Shown: in pieces, positions 1 to 8,821 of the stretch | Numbering within the stretch: the first letter of the stretch is position 1 | How the letters are laid out: each line of letters begins with the position of its first letter | Source of the DNA: CAZIUL01 sp964542475 | Lineage (GTDB): Bacteria > Planctomycetota > B15-G4 > CAYZWU01 | Reading direction: 5' to 3' | DNA: 43,007 bases | Assembly (NCBI GenBank): GCA_964542475.1 | Contig: CAZIUL010000035.1 | Coordinates: forward strand, 1 to 43,007 | Program-made: the position numbers and the translations under genes | The notes under the pieces: generated by a model | What the model was told of the DNA's origin: nothing | Database searches by the model: none | The model's input: only the letters and a program-made list of their open reading frames with translations

Positions 1-73
1 GTAAGGCCTTTTTTCTAGCCCTTACCTAATATAAAGCATGAATTATTCGGGCTAGTGGACCTCTTATCTCTTA

Positions 74-106
74 CCGGACATGTCGGACATATCCGGCTTG
101 TCCGAC
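74..106. repeat. GGACATGTCGGACA-type intergenic repeat, copy 1
   Basis: Short units related to CGGACATGTC, GGACATATCC and GGCTTGTCCGAC follow each other and form imperfect palindromes. A related run sits at 22524-22563 between two genes of the acyl-CoA operon. The rest of 1-201 shows no gene; it ends with the ribosome site of the first gene. Confidence 0.6.
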
Positions 107-201
107 TCATCTTTTCGACGCTTCCTTTTTTTTTCGGTCGTGGCAATGTACCATTTCCGCATGGCTTTTTCATCAGGCTCATTTGCTAAAGGAGGTTTGC
201 C

Positions 202-516
202 GTGAAACTAAACATAAAAGCGTTCGCCCTGGCCTGCGGGATCATATGGGGAGTCGGGCTCCTGTTAATCACCTGGTGGATAATCCTGTTCGAGGGGCAG
301 GTCGACATTTCCGCCCCGGGATACACCCCGCCCTTTCTCGGCCTGATCTACCGCGGCTATTCATTCACCATCACGGGCAGCTTGATCGGCTTTGCATGGG
401 CCTTTTTCGACGCCCTGGTGGGTGGCGCTGTGCTCGCCTGGTTATACAACCTGCTTTGCGGGAACAAAAGCGCGGCCGCGTGTGACAGCCATGCTTCGGA
501 CGAGGGCACCGCATAG
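202..516 (+). CDS. Small holin-like integral membrane protein
   Basis: This 104-residue protein has two or three hydrophobic segments, at about residues 7-30, 45-62 and 65-86, with a TWWIILFEG motif after the first and WLYNLL near the end. This pattern matches a family of chromosomal small proteins that databases label 'bacteriophage holin' and that are common in Desulfobacterota. The start is set by a strong AAAGGAGG at 188-195. No lysozyme or other phage gene is nearby, so a role in phage lysis is not supported; the true function is unknown. The last 15 or so residues are hydrophilic and probably cytoplasmic or disordered. The DUF4870 gene follows after 55 bp and may be cotranscribed. Confidence 0.75.
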   Translation: MKLNIKAFALACGIIWGVGLLLITWWIILFEGQVDISAPGYTPPFLGLIYRGYSFTITGSLIGFAWAFFDALVGGAVLAWLYNLLCGNKSAAACDSHASDEGTA

Positions 517-571
517 AAACTGTGATCCGCCGCACCGGCTAAACCGTAAACTGTTGAAGAGAGGAACGGAT

Positions 572-934
572 ATGAACGGTTCATTGACCATTGACCAAGA
601 AGATCGTACATGGGCTGTGATCGCCCACCTTTCCGGATTCACAGGGTATCTGATTCCCTTCGGAGGAGTGATAGCCCCTATCGTTATCATCTTTGCCAAG
701 AGCGATTCCCCTGTAATCTCCACGATCGCGAAGCAGGCGCTCGTTTTGAACATCGTCGCGTTCTTGAGCATCATTCCGATTTTCATCCTGGCGATAACCA
801 TCATCCTGATCCCGGTGGCCTGGCTGCTTGGCGCCCTGGTAACGGTCGCTGCGATTGCCCTGCCGATCATAGGCGCTGTCAAGGCATGGGACGGCCACTA
901 CTTCAGGTATCCTGTGGTGGGAAGGTACCCATGA
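572..934 (+). CDS. DUF4870-type small membrane protein
   Basis: The 120-residue product starts with a polar stretch containing RTWAVIAHLSG, followed by hydrophobic segments at about residues 22-39, 50-75 and 80-100, and ends with AWDGHYFRYPVVGR. The order W-A-x-x-x-H-L-S, P-F-G-G-V-I-A-P and a closing G-x-x-F-R-Y-P is that of the DUF4870 family, small bacterial inner-membrane proteins of unknown function (some members are called Tic20-like). The ATG at 572 is preceded by AGAGGAACG; a longer reading from 392 has no such site and overlaps the previous gene. The stop lies just before a polypurine and CCACGGAT repeat at 936-990. Confidence 0.8.
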   Translation: MNGSLTIDQEDRTWAVIAHLSGFTGYLIPFGGVIAPIVIIFAKSDSPVISTIAKQALVLNIVAFLSIIPIFILAITIILIPVAWLLGALVTVAAIALPIIGAVKAWDGHYFRYPVVGRYP

Positions 935-935
935 G

Positions 936-990
936 GAAGAAGAAAAAAAGAAAAAGAGAACCACGGATCGACACGGATAATTTTTTAACC
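936..990 (+). repeat. Polypurine plus CCACGGATGGACACGGAT repeat, copy 1
   Basis: A purine run (936-960) leads into CCACGGATCGACACGGAT and AATTTTTTAACC. Four more copies are at 19682-19714 (reverse), 29275-29342, 29509-29545 (reverse) and 32893-32927. All five carry the purine run on the same side of the CCACGGAT core, so the run belongs to the repeat. Confidence 0.75.
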
Positions 991-1017
991 GGTTGAGATT
1001 TCCAATCGCCTTAATTC

Positions 1018-1047
1018 ATTATCAATTAATAATTAACAATTGATAAT
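1018..1047. repeat. AT-rich perfect inverted repeat upstream of propeller gene
   Basis: ATTATCAATT at 1018-1027 is exactly complementary to AATTGATAAT at 1038-1047, with a 10-base spacer. It lies in a strongly AT-rich stretch (1010-1065) 40 bp before the next start codon. It could be a regulator site or part of the promoter; no clear -35/-10 pair can be named. Confidence 0.5.
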
Positions 1048-1089
1048 TAATTATTAATAAAACTCCTATTACAGTGACAAGGAGACAAC

Positions 1090-3519
1090 ATGACCTCCGC
1101 TGGACGGACAACTCTGTTTTTCCTTCTGCTGCTTGTGCCGGTGCTCCTGGTGTCCTGCATCACGGATAATGTGCGGACCGACAAAATCTGCTCCACAAAA
1201 GCGGTGGTGACAGTGGACTTCCTCGCGCCGCTCGGACTCGACGCAAACGCGCTTGCTCCGCAGGTGCTGTGCACGGATCCGCTGCGAAACCGTGTGTTTG
1301 CCGCGTGCGCCAACTCCAGCGCGGTAGCGGTCATAAACGAGGGTCCGGGCGCGCCTCCTTCCCGGGCGGCCTTCAACATCCCTGTTGGATCGCGCATGCA
1401 GAGATGGCTCCGCGAGGAAGGTATGAGGGTCTCGAGTAAGACCGGCAAGCTCTACCTTGCGGGCGAAAAAAGGCTCATAATCGTTGACCCTGAAAAGAGA
1501 GAATCGCTCTTCATCCCTCTGCCCGGCAACTTCGAAGCGATCGCGCTGGACGAAGAGAGAGAGAGGGCCTTTCTCACGGGCCGGGCCTGCGCAGGGCTTG
1601 CCGTTGTGGATGTGAAAAGCAAGAACGTGAGCATCGTCCCATGCATGGAAGCAGGAGAACCTTTGCCGTTCATGGCCGCATCCGCGCCCCCGCCGATCCG
1701 CGTCCCTTTTTTCGATCCCGTGAAGAAACGGGTTTACGTTGTGGACGGCCTGCACTCCGCCTTCATAACCGTTGACGCATCCGACGAAAAGGCCTCCTTC
1801 TCCGCGCGGAAGCTTCCGCTGGGGAGCTTCCCGAGGTGGCACACGGCCGGGTTCAGCGAAAAGACAGGCATGATCTACGCGGCGGTCGAAAGCGATAAGC
1901 GCGCGGCAACGCACGCGATAGCGATCGACACGGCCGGGTCCGGGGATGTGGTCGTGGACCTCCCGGAAAAACACACCGAACCCGCGGGCGTTGCATTCGA
2001 TGAGGCCCTGGGAGAGCTATACATCCCGTACGACAACATGAAATGCATCCACGTGGTAACTTTCGGCGCTGAGCCGGAGGTGGTACCCATCGAGCTCCCC
2101 TCCAACGGTGTCGACGCCACCGAGTACGATCCGCTGGCGCGCACGCTCTTCGCCTCGGGTTGGAACGAGGCTGTCTTGTTCATCGTGGATATGAAGGCTC
2201 GAAAGCGCTCGTTCACGATACCGTACTTTCCCGTTTACCCGCACATGAACTGCATGGCGTTCAACCGGAACACGCGAAAGCTCTACGTGCCGACCGGATC
2301 AACAGCGGTCAACGGAACGTTCGGGTCCGGGATCAGCGTTTTCGATGTGGAAAACTTCGAATACTCCTCGATCCGCACCGGATGGGCTCCCAAGAGCCTG
2401 GTTCAAATACCCGGCACGGATGCGTTTTACGTGTTCGGCGCGCAGGACGGGTTCGCAAGAGTGAAACCGTGTGGGAAGTTCGATGTTCATGCGCTCCCCT
2501 ATCCGTACCCGCACCGGGCGCTTGTCCATCCGAACGGAAAAGATATCGCGCTGGCCTACGGCCCCCACTCCTCCATGTGGCCTCAGTACTACATAGGCGG
2601 CACTCGAAACGGCGTGTTTTTCCTGGATGCGGAAACCGGCCGGATCAAAAGCGACCGGATCACGCCGAGAGGCGCCCACGACATGATATTCGACAAGAAG
2701 GGCAGGCTCTGGGCGTTGCAGAACACCTGGGGCACGGAAGCGCCGTTCCTCGTCACCTGGGATGAGGACGCATCAACCGGCTCCGGCGGATGGGTACGGG
2801 TGGACCTTCCCCCAAAGATAATGAACGAGTGCCTGCTCAGGCTTCTGGCGCTCGATGAGAAAACCGGGACAATCTACGCGTGCAGGGCCGGCAACCTGAA
2901 CACCGAAAACGGCGCTGTCTACCAGATCGACCCAAACACGCGCGAGATCATCTCCACACGTGATGTGGGAACAACCCCCACATCGATCTGCGTGCTGCCC
3001 GAACAATCCAAGGTCTACGTGGCAAACTTCGATGATGACACCGTTTCCGTGCTGGACTTTTCATCTTCAGAAGGCAAAACCAGGACCGTGAGCGTGGGAA
3101 GGAAACCGATTGCTTTGGCAGCAGACCGCCGCTCTAACATCGTGTACGTCCTGAACCACCTCGGGTGCAGCCTCACTGTTATAGGGAAGGAAAAAAGAAC
3201 GCTCCGCCTTCCCGAGGACGCGCTCCCAAACAACCTGATCTTTGATCCGGAAAAGAGATGCGTTTACATAACCGCACACGCTTCGGACGAAGCGCGGATC
3301 TACAGGATCAACCCCGCAGACCGCGAAAGCGTTATCGAAACAATCCACACATTCAAGCACCCGTACGGCGAGGCGGTCTTTGACCAGCAGAACGCGGCGT
3401 TCAGCGAGCGCGGCCAGTGGGGTGATTTCATCTTCCGCCTCACAGAGATGGCGATCGACACGCAAGGCAGGCTCTGGGTCACCGATTACCTGGGCGGAAA
3501 GCTGTGGATCCTGAGGTAG
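1090..3519 (+). CDS. Lipoprotein beta-propeller (YVTN/NHL-like repeats)
   Basis: This 809-residue protein begins with a lipoprotein signal peptide: hydrophobic residues 8-20 and the lipobox L-V-S-C with Cys23 as the lipidated residue. It should therefore be membrane-anchored and exported. The mature part is made of repeated blades with the pattern ([KR]-x-[IVL]-Y-[VI]-x-x-x), for example KVYVANFDDDTVSVLD around residue 640 and NIVYVLNHL after it, typical of YVTN/NHL-type beta-propellers. The length would suit two propellers of about seven blades. Such proteins bind ligands or partners; no catalytic motif is seen. AAGGAG at 1079-1084 fixes the start. The next gene is also a large exported repeat protein. 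Confidence 0.8.
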   Translation: MTSAGRTTLFFLLLLVPVLLVSCITDNVRTDKICSTKAVVTVDFLAPLGLDANALAPQVLCTDPLRNRVFAACANSSAVAVINEGPGAPPSRAAFNIPVGSRMQRWLREEGMRVSSKTGKLYLAGEKRLIIVDPEKRESLFIPLPGNFEAIALDEERERAFLTGRACAGLAVVDVKSKNVSIVPCMEAGEPLPFMAASAPPPIRVPFFDPVKKRVYVVDGLHSAFITVDASDEKASFSARKLPLGSFPRWHTAGFSEKTGMIYAAVESDKRAATHAIAIDTAGSGDVVVDLPEKHTEPAGVAFDEALGELYIPYDNMKCIHVVTFGAEPEVVPIELPSNGVDATEYDPLARTLFASGWNEAVLFIVDMKARKRSFTIPYFPVYPHMNCMAFNRNTRKLYVPTGSTAVNGTFGSGISVFDVENFEYSSIRTGWAPKSLVQIPGTDAFYVFGAQDGFARVKPCGKFDVHALPYPYPHRALVHPNGKDIALAYGPHSSMWPQYYIGGTRNGVFFLDAETGRIKSDRITPRGAHDMIFDKKGRLWALQNTWGTEAPFLVTWDEDASTGSGGWVRVDLPPKIMNECLLRLLALDEKTGTIYACRAGNLNTENGAVYQIDPNTREIISTRDVGTTPTSICVLPEQSKVYVANFDDDTVSVLDFSSSEGKTRTVSVGRKPIALAADRRSNIVYVLNHLGCSLTVIGKEKRTLRLPEDALPNNLIFDPEKRCVYITAHASDEARIYRINPADRESVIETIHTFKHPYGEAVFDQQNAAFSERGQWGDFIFRLTEMAIDTQGRLWVTDYLGGKLWILR

Positions 3520-3643
3520 CCCGCATAAAACCAGCACACACGGACAACGGAATGATCCCGGATGAAGCGACACGCCTCCGTTTTCGAAGCACTATCTCTA
3601 CGGGCGTTCATGCGTGCAAAACTTATCCAAACGGAGATCAACC

Positions 3644-6600
3644 ATGAAGGAAAAAGCTCTTCTGTTCGCGGTTCTTGCGGGCGGGGTCTGCCTGGTCGTT
3701 ATTCTGGGTGTTTACATTTCGAACACCCAGCAGGAGGCTCCCGTGTCGGAAGAGGAGATGATTCCGGCCGAATCGCTGCAGAACGGAGAATCCACGCAAA
3801 CCACAGCTGAAGAGAGCGTACCCGCTCGGGACGAACCCACAGACAGGGAGCCGGTCCTGCCCGATGGAAACGCGGCATCAGGAAAAAAACGCTCGGGCGC
3901 TATAACGGGCAGGCTGCTGGATGTGGCGGGCGGTCCGGTTGCGGGCGCGAGGGTGAAGATCGATTCGGGATTAATGGCTAGAATGATCATTGCCGCTGAA
4001 TACCAGTACGAAGAGATCAAACCTCTTGATGCTGCCGGCAGCGCTGCCGCCCCTGCCTCCGGGGAGGTTACAGAAAAAGAGGACGATGCCTCTTTGAGCG
4101 GTGCTGACGGGCGGTTCAGCCTGTATGGCGTGTCGAAGTCCAAGAGCCTGCGGCTTCGGATCACGCTTCCCGGCTTCGTCACACGGATTGTCAAGGTCAA
4201 GGAGTACGACGGAGGGAGACGCGACCTCGGAGACATCGTCCTCGAAGCGGGCGGCTCGATCTCCGGATACGTCACCGATGAAGCGGGAAAGGGCATCAAT
4301 AACGCCGAAACCACGGCCAAGCCGAAACAAAAGAGAGGCGGGTCGGCGTTTTTCGAACTTTCTTCTCTTTTGAACCCTGAACTCGATTGGAAAGTGCAGA
4401 CAACTGCTGACGGGTTCTACAGGATCACCGGGCTTCCGACGGGAAAGGTAAAGATCGAGGCATCCCATCCGGACCACGCCGCCGCTGAAAAAAACAACAT
4501 CTCTGTTACGGCGGGCCGGGAGACCGCAAAGGTCAACATCGTGCTTACAGCAGGGGGGTTCATTTCGGGCATGGTCACCGACACAAACAGCTCCCCGATC
4601 GAAGGCGCCCGGATCCGGATCGAGCACGAAATCGAGATCACCCTAGAAAACCTCAGCGACCTTGACAACATCATTTCAGACATCACCGAGAGAGTCCGGC
4701 GGATCGTGACGGACAGCCAGGGTGTTTTCCGGGCCAAAGGATTGAAGGGTACCTGCTACACGGTCAAGGCGGGCGCTGCAGGTTTTGCGCCGTTCGAAGA
4801 AAAAAAGGTAAAGACCGGGACAGAGAACCTGGAAATAGTGCTGCAGAAGTGCGGGTGGATAGCGGGCAAAGTGACGGACGAAAAGACCGGCCTGGGAATC
4901 GAAGAGTTTTCGATCGAGGTGGACAGGGATGGGTGGAGCAACGATCTCGAAACACTGAAAGGTGAAAAGGCGGCCGCTGCCATGCGACCGGAGCTGTCCG
5001 ATCACAAGGGCGCTTTCCACATCAGCGGATTCGCATCAGAGGAGATCGAGATCCTCGTGAAAGCGAAAGGTTATGCGGATAAAAAGATCGCCGCAATAAA
5101 AACATATCCGGGAGAAGGCGTCGACCCGAACATCGAGCTCTGCAAGGAATCAATCATTTCCGGCCGCCTGATAAGCTTTTCGGGCGAGCCCGTACCGGGC
5201 GGCGAGCTCGCACTTGAGGTGTCTAACCCGGATGAAGCCGATGCCCTGACCACGGCAACCGTGGATAACGCCCCGCCCGAAGTCAAACGAATCGGCGAAA
5301 GCGTTTCCAATCTTCTTGGTGTTGGCTGGGACAAAGTAAAGGGAACCGAAAGCACAAAGGACGGCTCTTTCGCCCTGACTGGGCTCTCAGCCGGGGTTTA
5401 CAGGATCATCGCTTCTCATGACAAGCACATGGACTCGTCTCCCGTCGAGCTGGAAATCAGCCCCGGGGAAGTGCTGAAAGATATTGAAATCCGCCTGCGA
5501 GCAGCCGGATCGATCGCAGGAACCGTGTATGCGGCGGACAGCTCACTCTTTCCGGGAGCAACCGTGCTTGTATGCAAAGCGGGCGGGCTGGGCAGTCTGC
5601 TTATGGGCGGGAACAAGGACGGTTCGTTCTTTGACAGGAAAACCGCGAACTCCGGTGCTGACGGCACCTTTTGCGTGAACGGCCTTGCACCGGGCATGTA
5701 CAGGGTAAAGCTCACTAACGAGCTGGATGAGGATAGCATCGGCGGAATCGTGAACACCCAGCTCTCAGGCATGTTCGGCCAGGCAGAACCCGGAGAGATC
5801 GAGGTCCGGGTCGAACAAGGAAAGACAACGCATGTGGAGCTGCACCAGACCCTGAAAGGCGGAATAACCGGCACAGTGCTCGAGGCCGGGCAGCCGGTCG
5901 AAGATATGAAGGTGAAGCTCTTCAAGGGGGGGCTTGGCTTCCTGGCGATCATCCCGCTGAAGACCACAGGCACCGACCGGAACGGGACATACCTTTTCAG
6001 AGACATGAAGGAGGGAAACTACGAGCTCAAAATCGACCTGGCCGGCCAGGCCGACCCGATCAAGAAAATGGTGATCCTCGAGCCGGGGGGCATGGCAAGC
6101 GCTGATTTCATCTTGCCGTGCGGCCGGGTAACCGGCACGGTTTCTGACAAGGCCACGGGCGAGCTCCTGGCCGGGATAAAGATCTCTGTTAAACGGGGTG
6201 GGAAGAAAAAAAGCGGCAATGCTTTTTTCGAAGCTTTTGGGATATCCGCTTCAACAGGGTTAGAATCCTCCGGCGAAGGGATTAACACCGCAACCGAGGT
6301 GAACGGAGTCGAAATCAGCGGGCACCGGCACATGGAGACCGATGCGGACGGCAGGTACGAGATCAGGTTCGTCGCTGACGGTGAGCACATCCTGACCGCA
6401 TCCGGCAAGGGGTACATCACGCACAAGCTGAGTCCGGTAAAGGTCATTGCAGGAGGCGAGACCGTGTGCCCTGCCATTGAACTTTCCAGAGGGATCACTG
6501 TTACAGGCAGGGTGCTCCTCGACGCCACAGGCAAACCCGCGGAGCAAGCCTATATCACCTGCAGCATGTACAACGAAGAGGCGGAGGAATGGAAAAAGGT

Positions 6601-6757
6601 AAAAAAACCGGTCTTCTGCAGGAAGGATGGAGCATTCTCCATTTCAGGACTCGAGCCGGGTCGCTACCGTTTCAAGGCAAGAAAAGGCGCGGCAACGGAC
6701 ATGAAGGAGATAACACTGAAAGAGGCGGATGTGAACGGTGTGGAGATGAGGCTTTGA
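3644..6757 (+). CDS. Exported protein with nine carboxypeptidase-regulatory-like Ig repeats
   Basis: The product has 1037 residues. Residues 4-25 form one hydrophobic segment (signal anchor or uncleaved signal peptide) with no convincing lipobox. A Glu/Ser/Thr-rich linker follows, then nine units that each open with a motif of the form [IV]-[STA]-G-x-[VL] (ITGRLLD, ISGYVTD, ISGMVTD, IAGKVTD, ISGRLIS, IAGTVYA, ITGTVLE, VTGTVSD, VTGRVLL) and often close with DG-x-[FY]-x-[IFV]-x-G-[LF] and a Y-x-[IVL]-x-A strand. This is the carboxypeptidase regulatory-like (transthyretin-like beta-sandwich) fold, common in surface and periplasmic scaffold proteins. No enzyme domain is present. The ATG at 3644 follows ACGGAGA; an earlier in-frame start at 3614 lacks a ribosome site. 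Confidence 0.8.
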   Translation: MKEKALLFAVLAGGVCLVVILGVYISNTQQEAPVSEEEMIPAESLQNGESTQTTAEESVPARDEPTDREPVLPDGNAASGKKRSGAITGRLLDVAGGPVAGARVKIDSGLMARMIIAAEYQYEEIKPLDAAGSAAAPASGEVTEKEDDASLSGADGRFSLYGVSKSKSLRLRITLPGFVTRIVKVKEYDGGRRDLGDIVLEAGGSISGYVTDEAGKGINNAETTAKPKQKRGGSAFFELSSLLNPELDWKVQTTADGFYRITGLPTGKVKIEASHPDHAAAEKNNISVTAGRETAKVNIVLTAGGFISGMVTDTNSSPIEGARIRIEHEIEITLENLSDLDNIISDITERVRRIVTDSQGVFRAKGLKGTCYTVKAGAAGFAPFEEKKVKTGTENLEIVLQKCGWIAGKVTDEKTGLGIEEFSIEVDRDGWSNDLETLKGEKAAAAMRPELSDHKGAFHISGFASEEIEILVKAKGYADKKIAAIKTYPGEGVDPNIELCKESIISGRLISFSGEPVPGGELALEVSNPDEADALTTATVDNAPPEVKRIGESVSNLLGVGWDKVKGTESTKDGSFALTGLSAGVYRIIASHDKHMDSSPVELEISPGEVLKDIEIRLRAAGSIAGTVYAADSSLFPGATVLVCKAGGLGSLLMGGNKDGSFFDRKTANSGADGTFCVNGLAPGMYRVKLTNELDEDSIGGIVNTQLSGMFGQAEPGEIEVRVEQGKTTHVELHQTLKGGITGTVLEAGQPVEDMKVKLFKGGLGFLAIIPLKTTGTDRNGTYLFRDMKEGNYELKIDLAGQADPIKKMVILEPGGMASADFILPCGRVTGTVSDKATGELLAGIKISVKRGGKKKSGNAFFEAFGISASTGLESSGEGINTATEVNGVEISGHRHMETDADGRYEIRFVADGEHILTASGKGYITHKLSPVKVIAGGETVCPAIELSRGITVTGRVLLDATGKPAEQAYITCSMYNEEAEEWKKVKKPVFCRKDGAFSISGLEPGRYRFKARKGAATDMKEITLKEADVNGVEMRL

Positions 6758-6806
6758 TGAAGAGTCAGACAAGAGGTTCTTTGGAAATCGATGTAAATCA
6801 TTTATG

Positions 6807-6836
6807 TTGACGTACCACGTGTAAAATTCCGATATA
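6807..6836 (+). promoter_or_regulatory. Candidate sigma-70 promoter before the sulfatase-fold gene
   Basis: TTGACG at 6807-6812 and GATATA at 6831-6836 are separated by 18 bases (or TATAAG at 6833-6838 with 20). The gene starts at 6884, about 40 bases after the expected transcription start. Confidence 0.45.
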
Positions 6837-6883
6837 AGAAAAATCGATAAACCGATCATGAAAGAGATTTGAAAGGATATGCA

Positions 6884-7819
6884 ATGGGTATTCTCGGATT
6901 CGGAAAGAGCAAGAGCGGGATTGGCAAGTCTCCAAAGCCGATGGGACTGGACGACCGTCCCGAACCGAAAGCGAAGAACAACTTCGTCATCGTAATTCTT
7001 GATTCGTGCCGCCACGACACCTTCATGACAGCAGAACCCAAGACCATCACAAAACTTGGCAAAGTGGAAAAACGGTACAGCTATGCGTCATGGACAGCGC
7101 CTTCCCACTACAACCTGCTCATGGGTCTTGTTCCGCACACAAGCCCGCCCAAGGTCTACGCGTCAGAGTACTACAAGGAGGATTTTCTCCGGTACAACGA
7201 CCGCCTTGGATCGGACGGTGTCGACTTCGGAAAGCTCGTTCCACAGCTTTTTTTGCCCATCTATCTCAAGAACGAGCTCGGGTACAGAACCCATGCGAAG
7301 GTATCGCTGCCTGTTTTGAACCCCAAGACCCCGATCAACCAGGGGTTCGACACATTCAAGCTCATGGACAGCCACAACGACATGGCCGCGATGCTAGACG
7401 AGATGACCTTTCCGGAGGACAGGCCGTCGTTTTACCTGCTGAACGTGGGAGAGACACATTACCCTTATGCCCTGCCGTCAGAGGACATGAAAAGCCTGAA
7501 CCTGCCTCACATCTCGGGCGTGCACGGCGTGTTCAAGAAGCTCGGCAAGGAGGCCGAAGAAGGAAAGCCCCAGCCCAAAACAGGGGATTTCTTCACAGAG
7601 GAGCAGCTTATCTACCTCAAGGAGCGGCAGATCAACGCGGTCAAATACCTGGACACGGTCATCGAACGCCTGTACAACATGGTACCGAAAAACACGTGGA
7701 TCATCGTCACCTCGGACCACGGCGAGCTCTTCGGTGAAGGCAACTACTTCGGCCACGGTCCGATCCAGCACGACAAGGTCTATGAGGTTCCTTTTCTTGA
7801 AGGGATGGCGCCCTCGTAA
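6884..7819 (+). CDS. Sulfatase/alkaline-phosphatase-fold hydrolase with Thr in the nucleophile position
   Basis: The 311-residue cytosolic protein (no signal peptide) has the order of the sulfatase/phosphatase superfamily: Asp40 in VILDSCRHD as a metal ligand, the nucleophile loop W-T-A-P-S-H-Y-N-L-L-M-G at residues 70-81, the segment VGETHYPY, and the second metal site SDHGELFGEG near residue 270 followed by GHGPIQHDKVYEVPFLEG. Sulfatases have C/S-x-P-S-R here; this protein has Thr71 and His75, so it cannot form formylglycine. Thr is the nucleophile in phosphoethanolamine and lipoteichoic-acid transferases of the same fold, so a phosphate-type substrate is possible. The start at 6884 has GAAAGGA upstream. 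It is short compared with true sulfatases. A palindromic repeat follows the stop. Confidence 0.75.
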   Translation: MGILGFGKSKSGIGKSPKPMGLDDRPEPKAKNNFVIVILDSCRHDTFMTAEPKTITKLGKVEKRYSYASWTAPSHYNLLMGLVPHTSPPKVYASEYYKEDFLRYNDRLGSDGVDFGKLVPQLFLPIYLKNELGYRTHAKVSLPVLNPKTPINQGFDTFKLMDSHNDMAAMLDEMTFPEDRPSFYLLNVGETHYPYALPSEDMKSLNLPHISGVHGVFKKLGKEAEEGKPQPKTGDFFTEEQLIYLKERQINAVKYLDTVIERLYNMVPKNTWIIVTSDHGELFGEGNYFGHGPIQHDKVYEVPFLEGMAPS

Positions 7820-7832
7820 AGGGACAGGCACG

Positions 7833-7853
7833 GGAGGTTCGCGAACCGCCTCC
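7833..7853. repeat. Palindromic GGTTCGCGAACC element, copy 1
   Basis: GGTTCGCGAACC at 7836-7847 is a perfect palindrome, extended by GGA and GCCTCC arms. A similar element is at 30679-30694, also just outside a gene end. It may act as a weak transcription stop or be a dispersed repeat. Confidence 0.55.
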
Positions 7854-7877
7854 ACGGTCCGGGATCGGTAAGGAGAT

Positions 7878-8234
7878 ATGGGAAAGAAACTCGACAAATT
7901 CGCAGCCGAGCGCGAGCGACTGAACGAACTCGTGCAGTCCTCTGGCGATGTGAACATCAAGCGGTTCTTCGCTCTCGACAACGCGGTCTACAGGGACGGC
8001 GCCTTTCCCGCCAAGATCAAGGAGCTCATGGGGCTCGTCGCCTCGTCTGTTCTGAGGTGCGACACCTGTATCACCTTTCATGTCGAACGCTGCTTTTCAG
8101 AGGGGATCGCCAGGGAGGAGTTCGACGAGGCAATGGGCATCGTTCTCGTGGTTGGCGGATCGATCACCATCCCCCACGTGCGCCGCGCATACGACTTCTG
8201 GGAGGAGATGGAAAACGACAAGAGCCCGGATTGA
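7878..8234 (+). CDS. Carboxymuconolactone decarboxylase/AhpD-like protein
   Basis: This 118-residue all-helical protein carries the AhpD-type motif C-D-T-C at about residues 60-63 followed by ITFHVERCF, the Cys-x-x-Cys and His of the alkylhydroperoxidase/carboxymuconolactone-decarboxylase fold. Members with both cysteines usually act as thiol-based peroxidases or disulfide reductases; the motif supports redox activity rather than decarboxylation. AAGGAG at 7870-7875 fixes the start. It lies 75 bp before a zinc-ribbon gene in the same direction, an arrangement I associate with Desulfobacterota genomes. The substrate cannot be named. Confidence 0.85.
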   Translation: MGKKLDKFAAERERLNELVQSSGDVNIKRFFALDNAVYRDGAFPAKIKELMGLVASSVLRCDTCITFHVERCFSEGIAREEFDEAMGIVLVVGGSITIPHVRRAYDFWEEMENDKSPD

Positions 8235-8309
8235 ACATGCCGCAGAACAGTCCGGCGGACACAGCCTGATCGCGCCGGCCCAAAGCATTTTAATGGAGGA
8301 GAAAGCCTG

Positions 8310-8813
8310 ATGCCGGTGTACGAGTTCTACTGCCCTGACTGCCACATGATCTTCAACTTCATGTCCCGCCGCATCAACACCAGCAAAAAACCGAGATGCC
8401 CAAAGTGCGGCCGTGAAAAGCTCGATCGAAAAATCTCGCTGTTCGCCGTCTCCCAGGGGAGAAAGGAATCGAACGAGGATCCCGGCCTTCCCGATATGGA
8501 CGAAACCAGCATGGAACGGGCCATGGAAGAGCTCGCAAAGGAAGCCGACCGCATCGACGAAGAGGATCCCCGCCAGATGGCAGCGCTCATGAGAAAGCTA
8601 TACAGCTCTACCGGGCTCAAGCTAGGCCCGGCAATGGACGAGGCCATACAGCGCATGGAATCAGGCGAAGACCCGGACACGATCGAACAGGAGATGGGAG
8701 ACATTCTCGAAGAGGAGGATCCCCTCCTCGGCGAAGGCGGCAAAGACAGCCTGAAAAAGCTCCGCAAGAAGGTCCTGCCGCCAAACGTGGACGAGACCCT
8801 TTATGATCTTTGA
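8310..8813 (+). CDS. FmdB-type zinc-ribbon protein
   Basis: The 167-residue protein opens with MPVYEFYCPDCHMIF and has a second pair in CPKCGREKLD, giving Cys8, Cys11, Cys30 and Cys33 for one zinc ion, as in FmdB/CxxC_CxxC regulatory proteins. The rest (about residues 55-150) is acidic and helical, with DEEDPRQMAALMRKL, ESGEDPDTIEQEMGDILEEED and a closing DETLYDL. That long tail resembles a family of zinc-ribbon proteins in Desulfobacterota. The function is unknown; a regulatory or assembly role is suggested only by the ribbon. It converges with the GlmS-like gene, with 8 bp between the stop codons and no visible terminator. Confidence 0.85.
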   Translation: MPVYEFYCPDCHMIFNFMSRRINTSKKPRCPKCGREKLDRKISLFAVSQGRKESNEDPGLPDMDETSMERAMEELAKEADRIDEEDPRQMAALMRKLYSSTGLKLGPAMDEAIQRMESGEDPDTIEQEMGDILEEEDPLLGEGGKDSLKKLRKKVLPPNVDETLYDL

Positions 8814-8821
8814 CCGAAGCT

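Noticed and set aside
202..516. Phage holin as evidence of a prophage
   Set aside because: No lysis, structural, integrase or replication phage gene is near; the family name is an annotation habit for chromosomal small membrane proteins.
1069..1974. 301-codon minus-strand frame opposite the propeller gene
   Set aside because: It is Arg/His-rich, shows no domain and lies antisense to clear beta-propeller coding sequence.
7801..7819. Truncation of the sulfatase-fold gene at 7819
   Set aside because: The sequence ends soon after the EVPFLEG motif and the second metal site, which is a natural end for the short family; there is no continuation in another frame.
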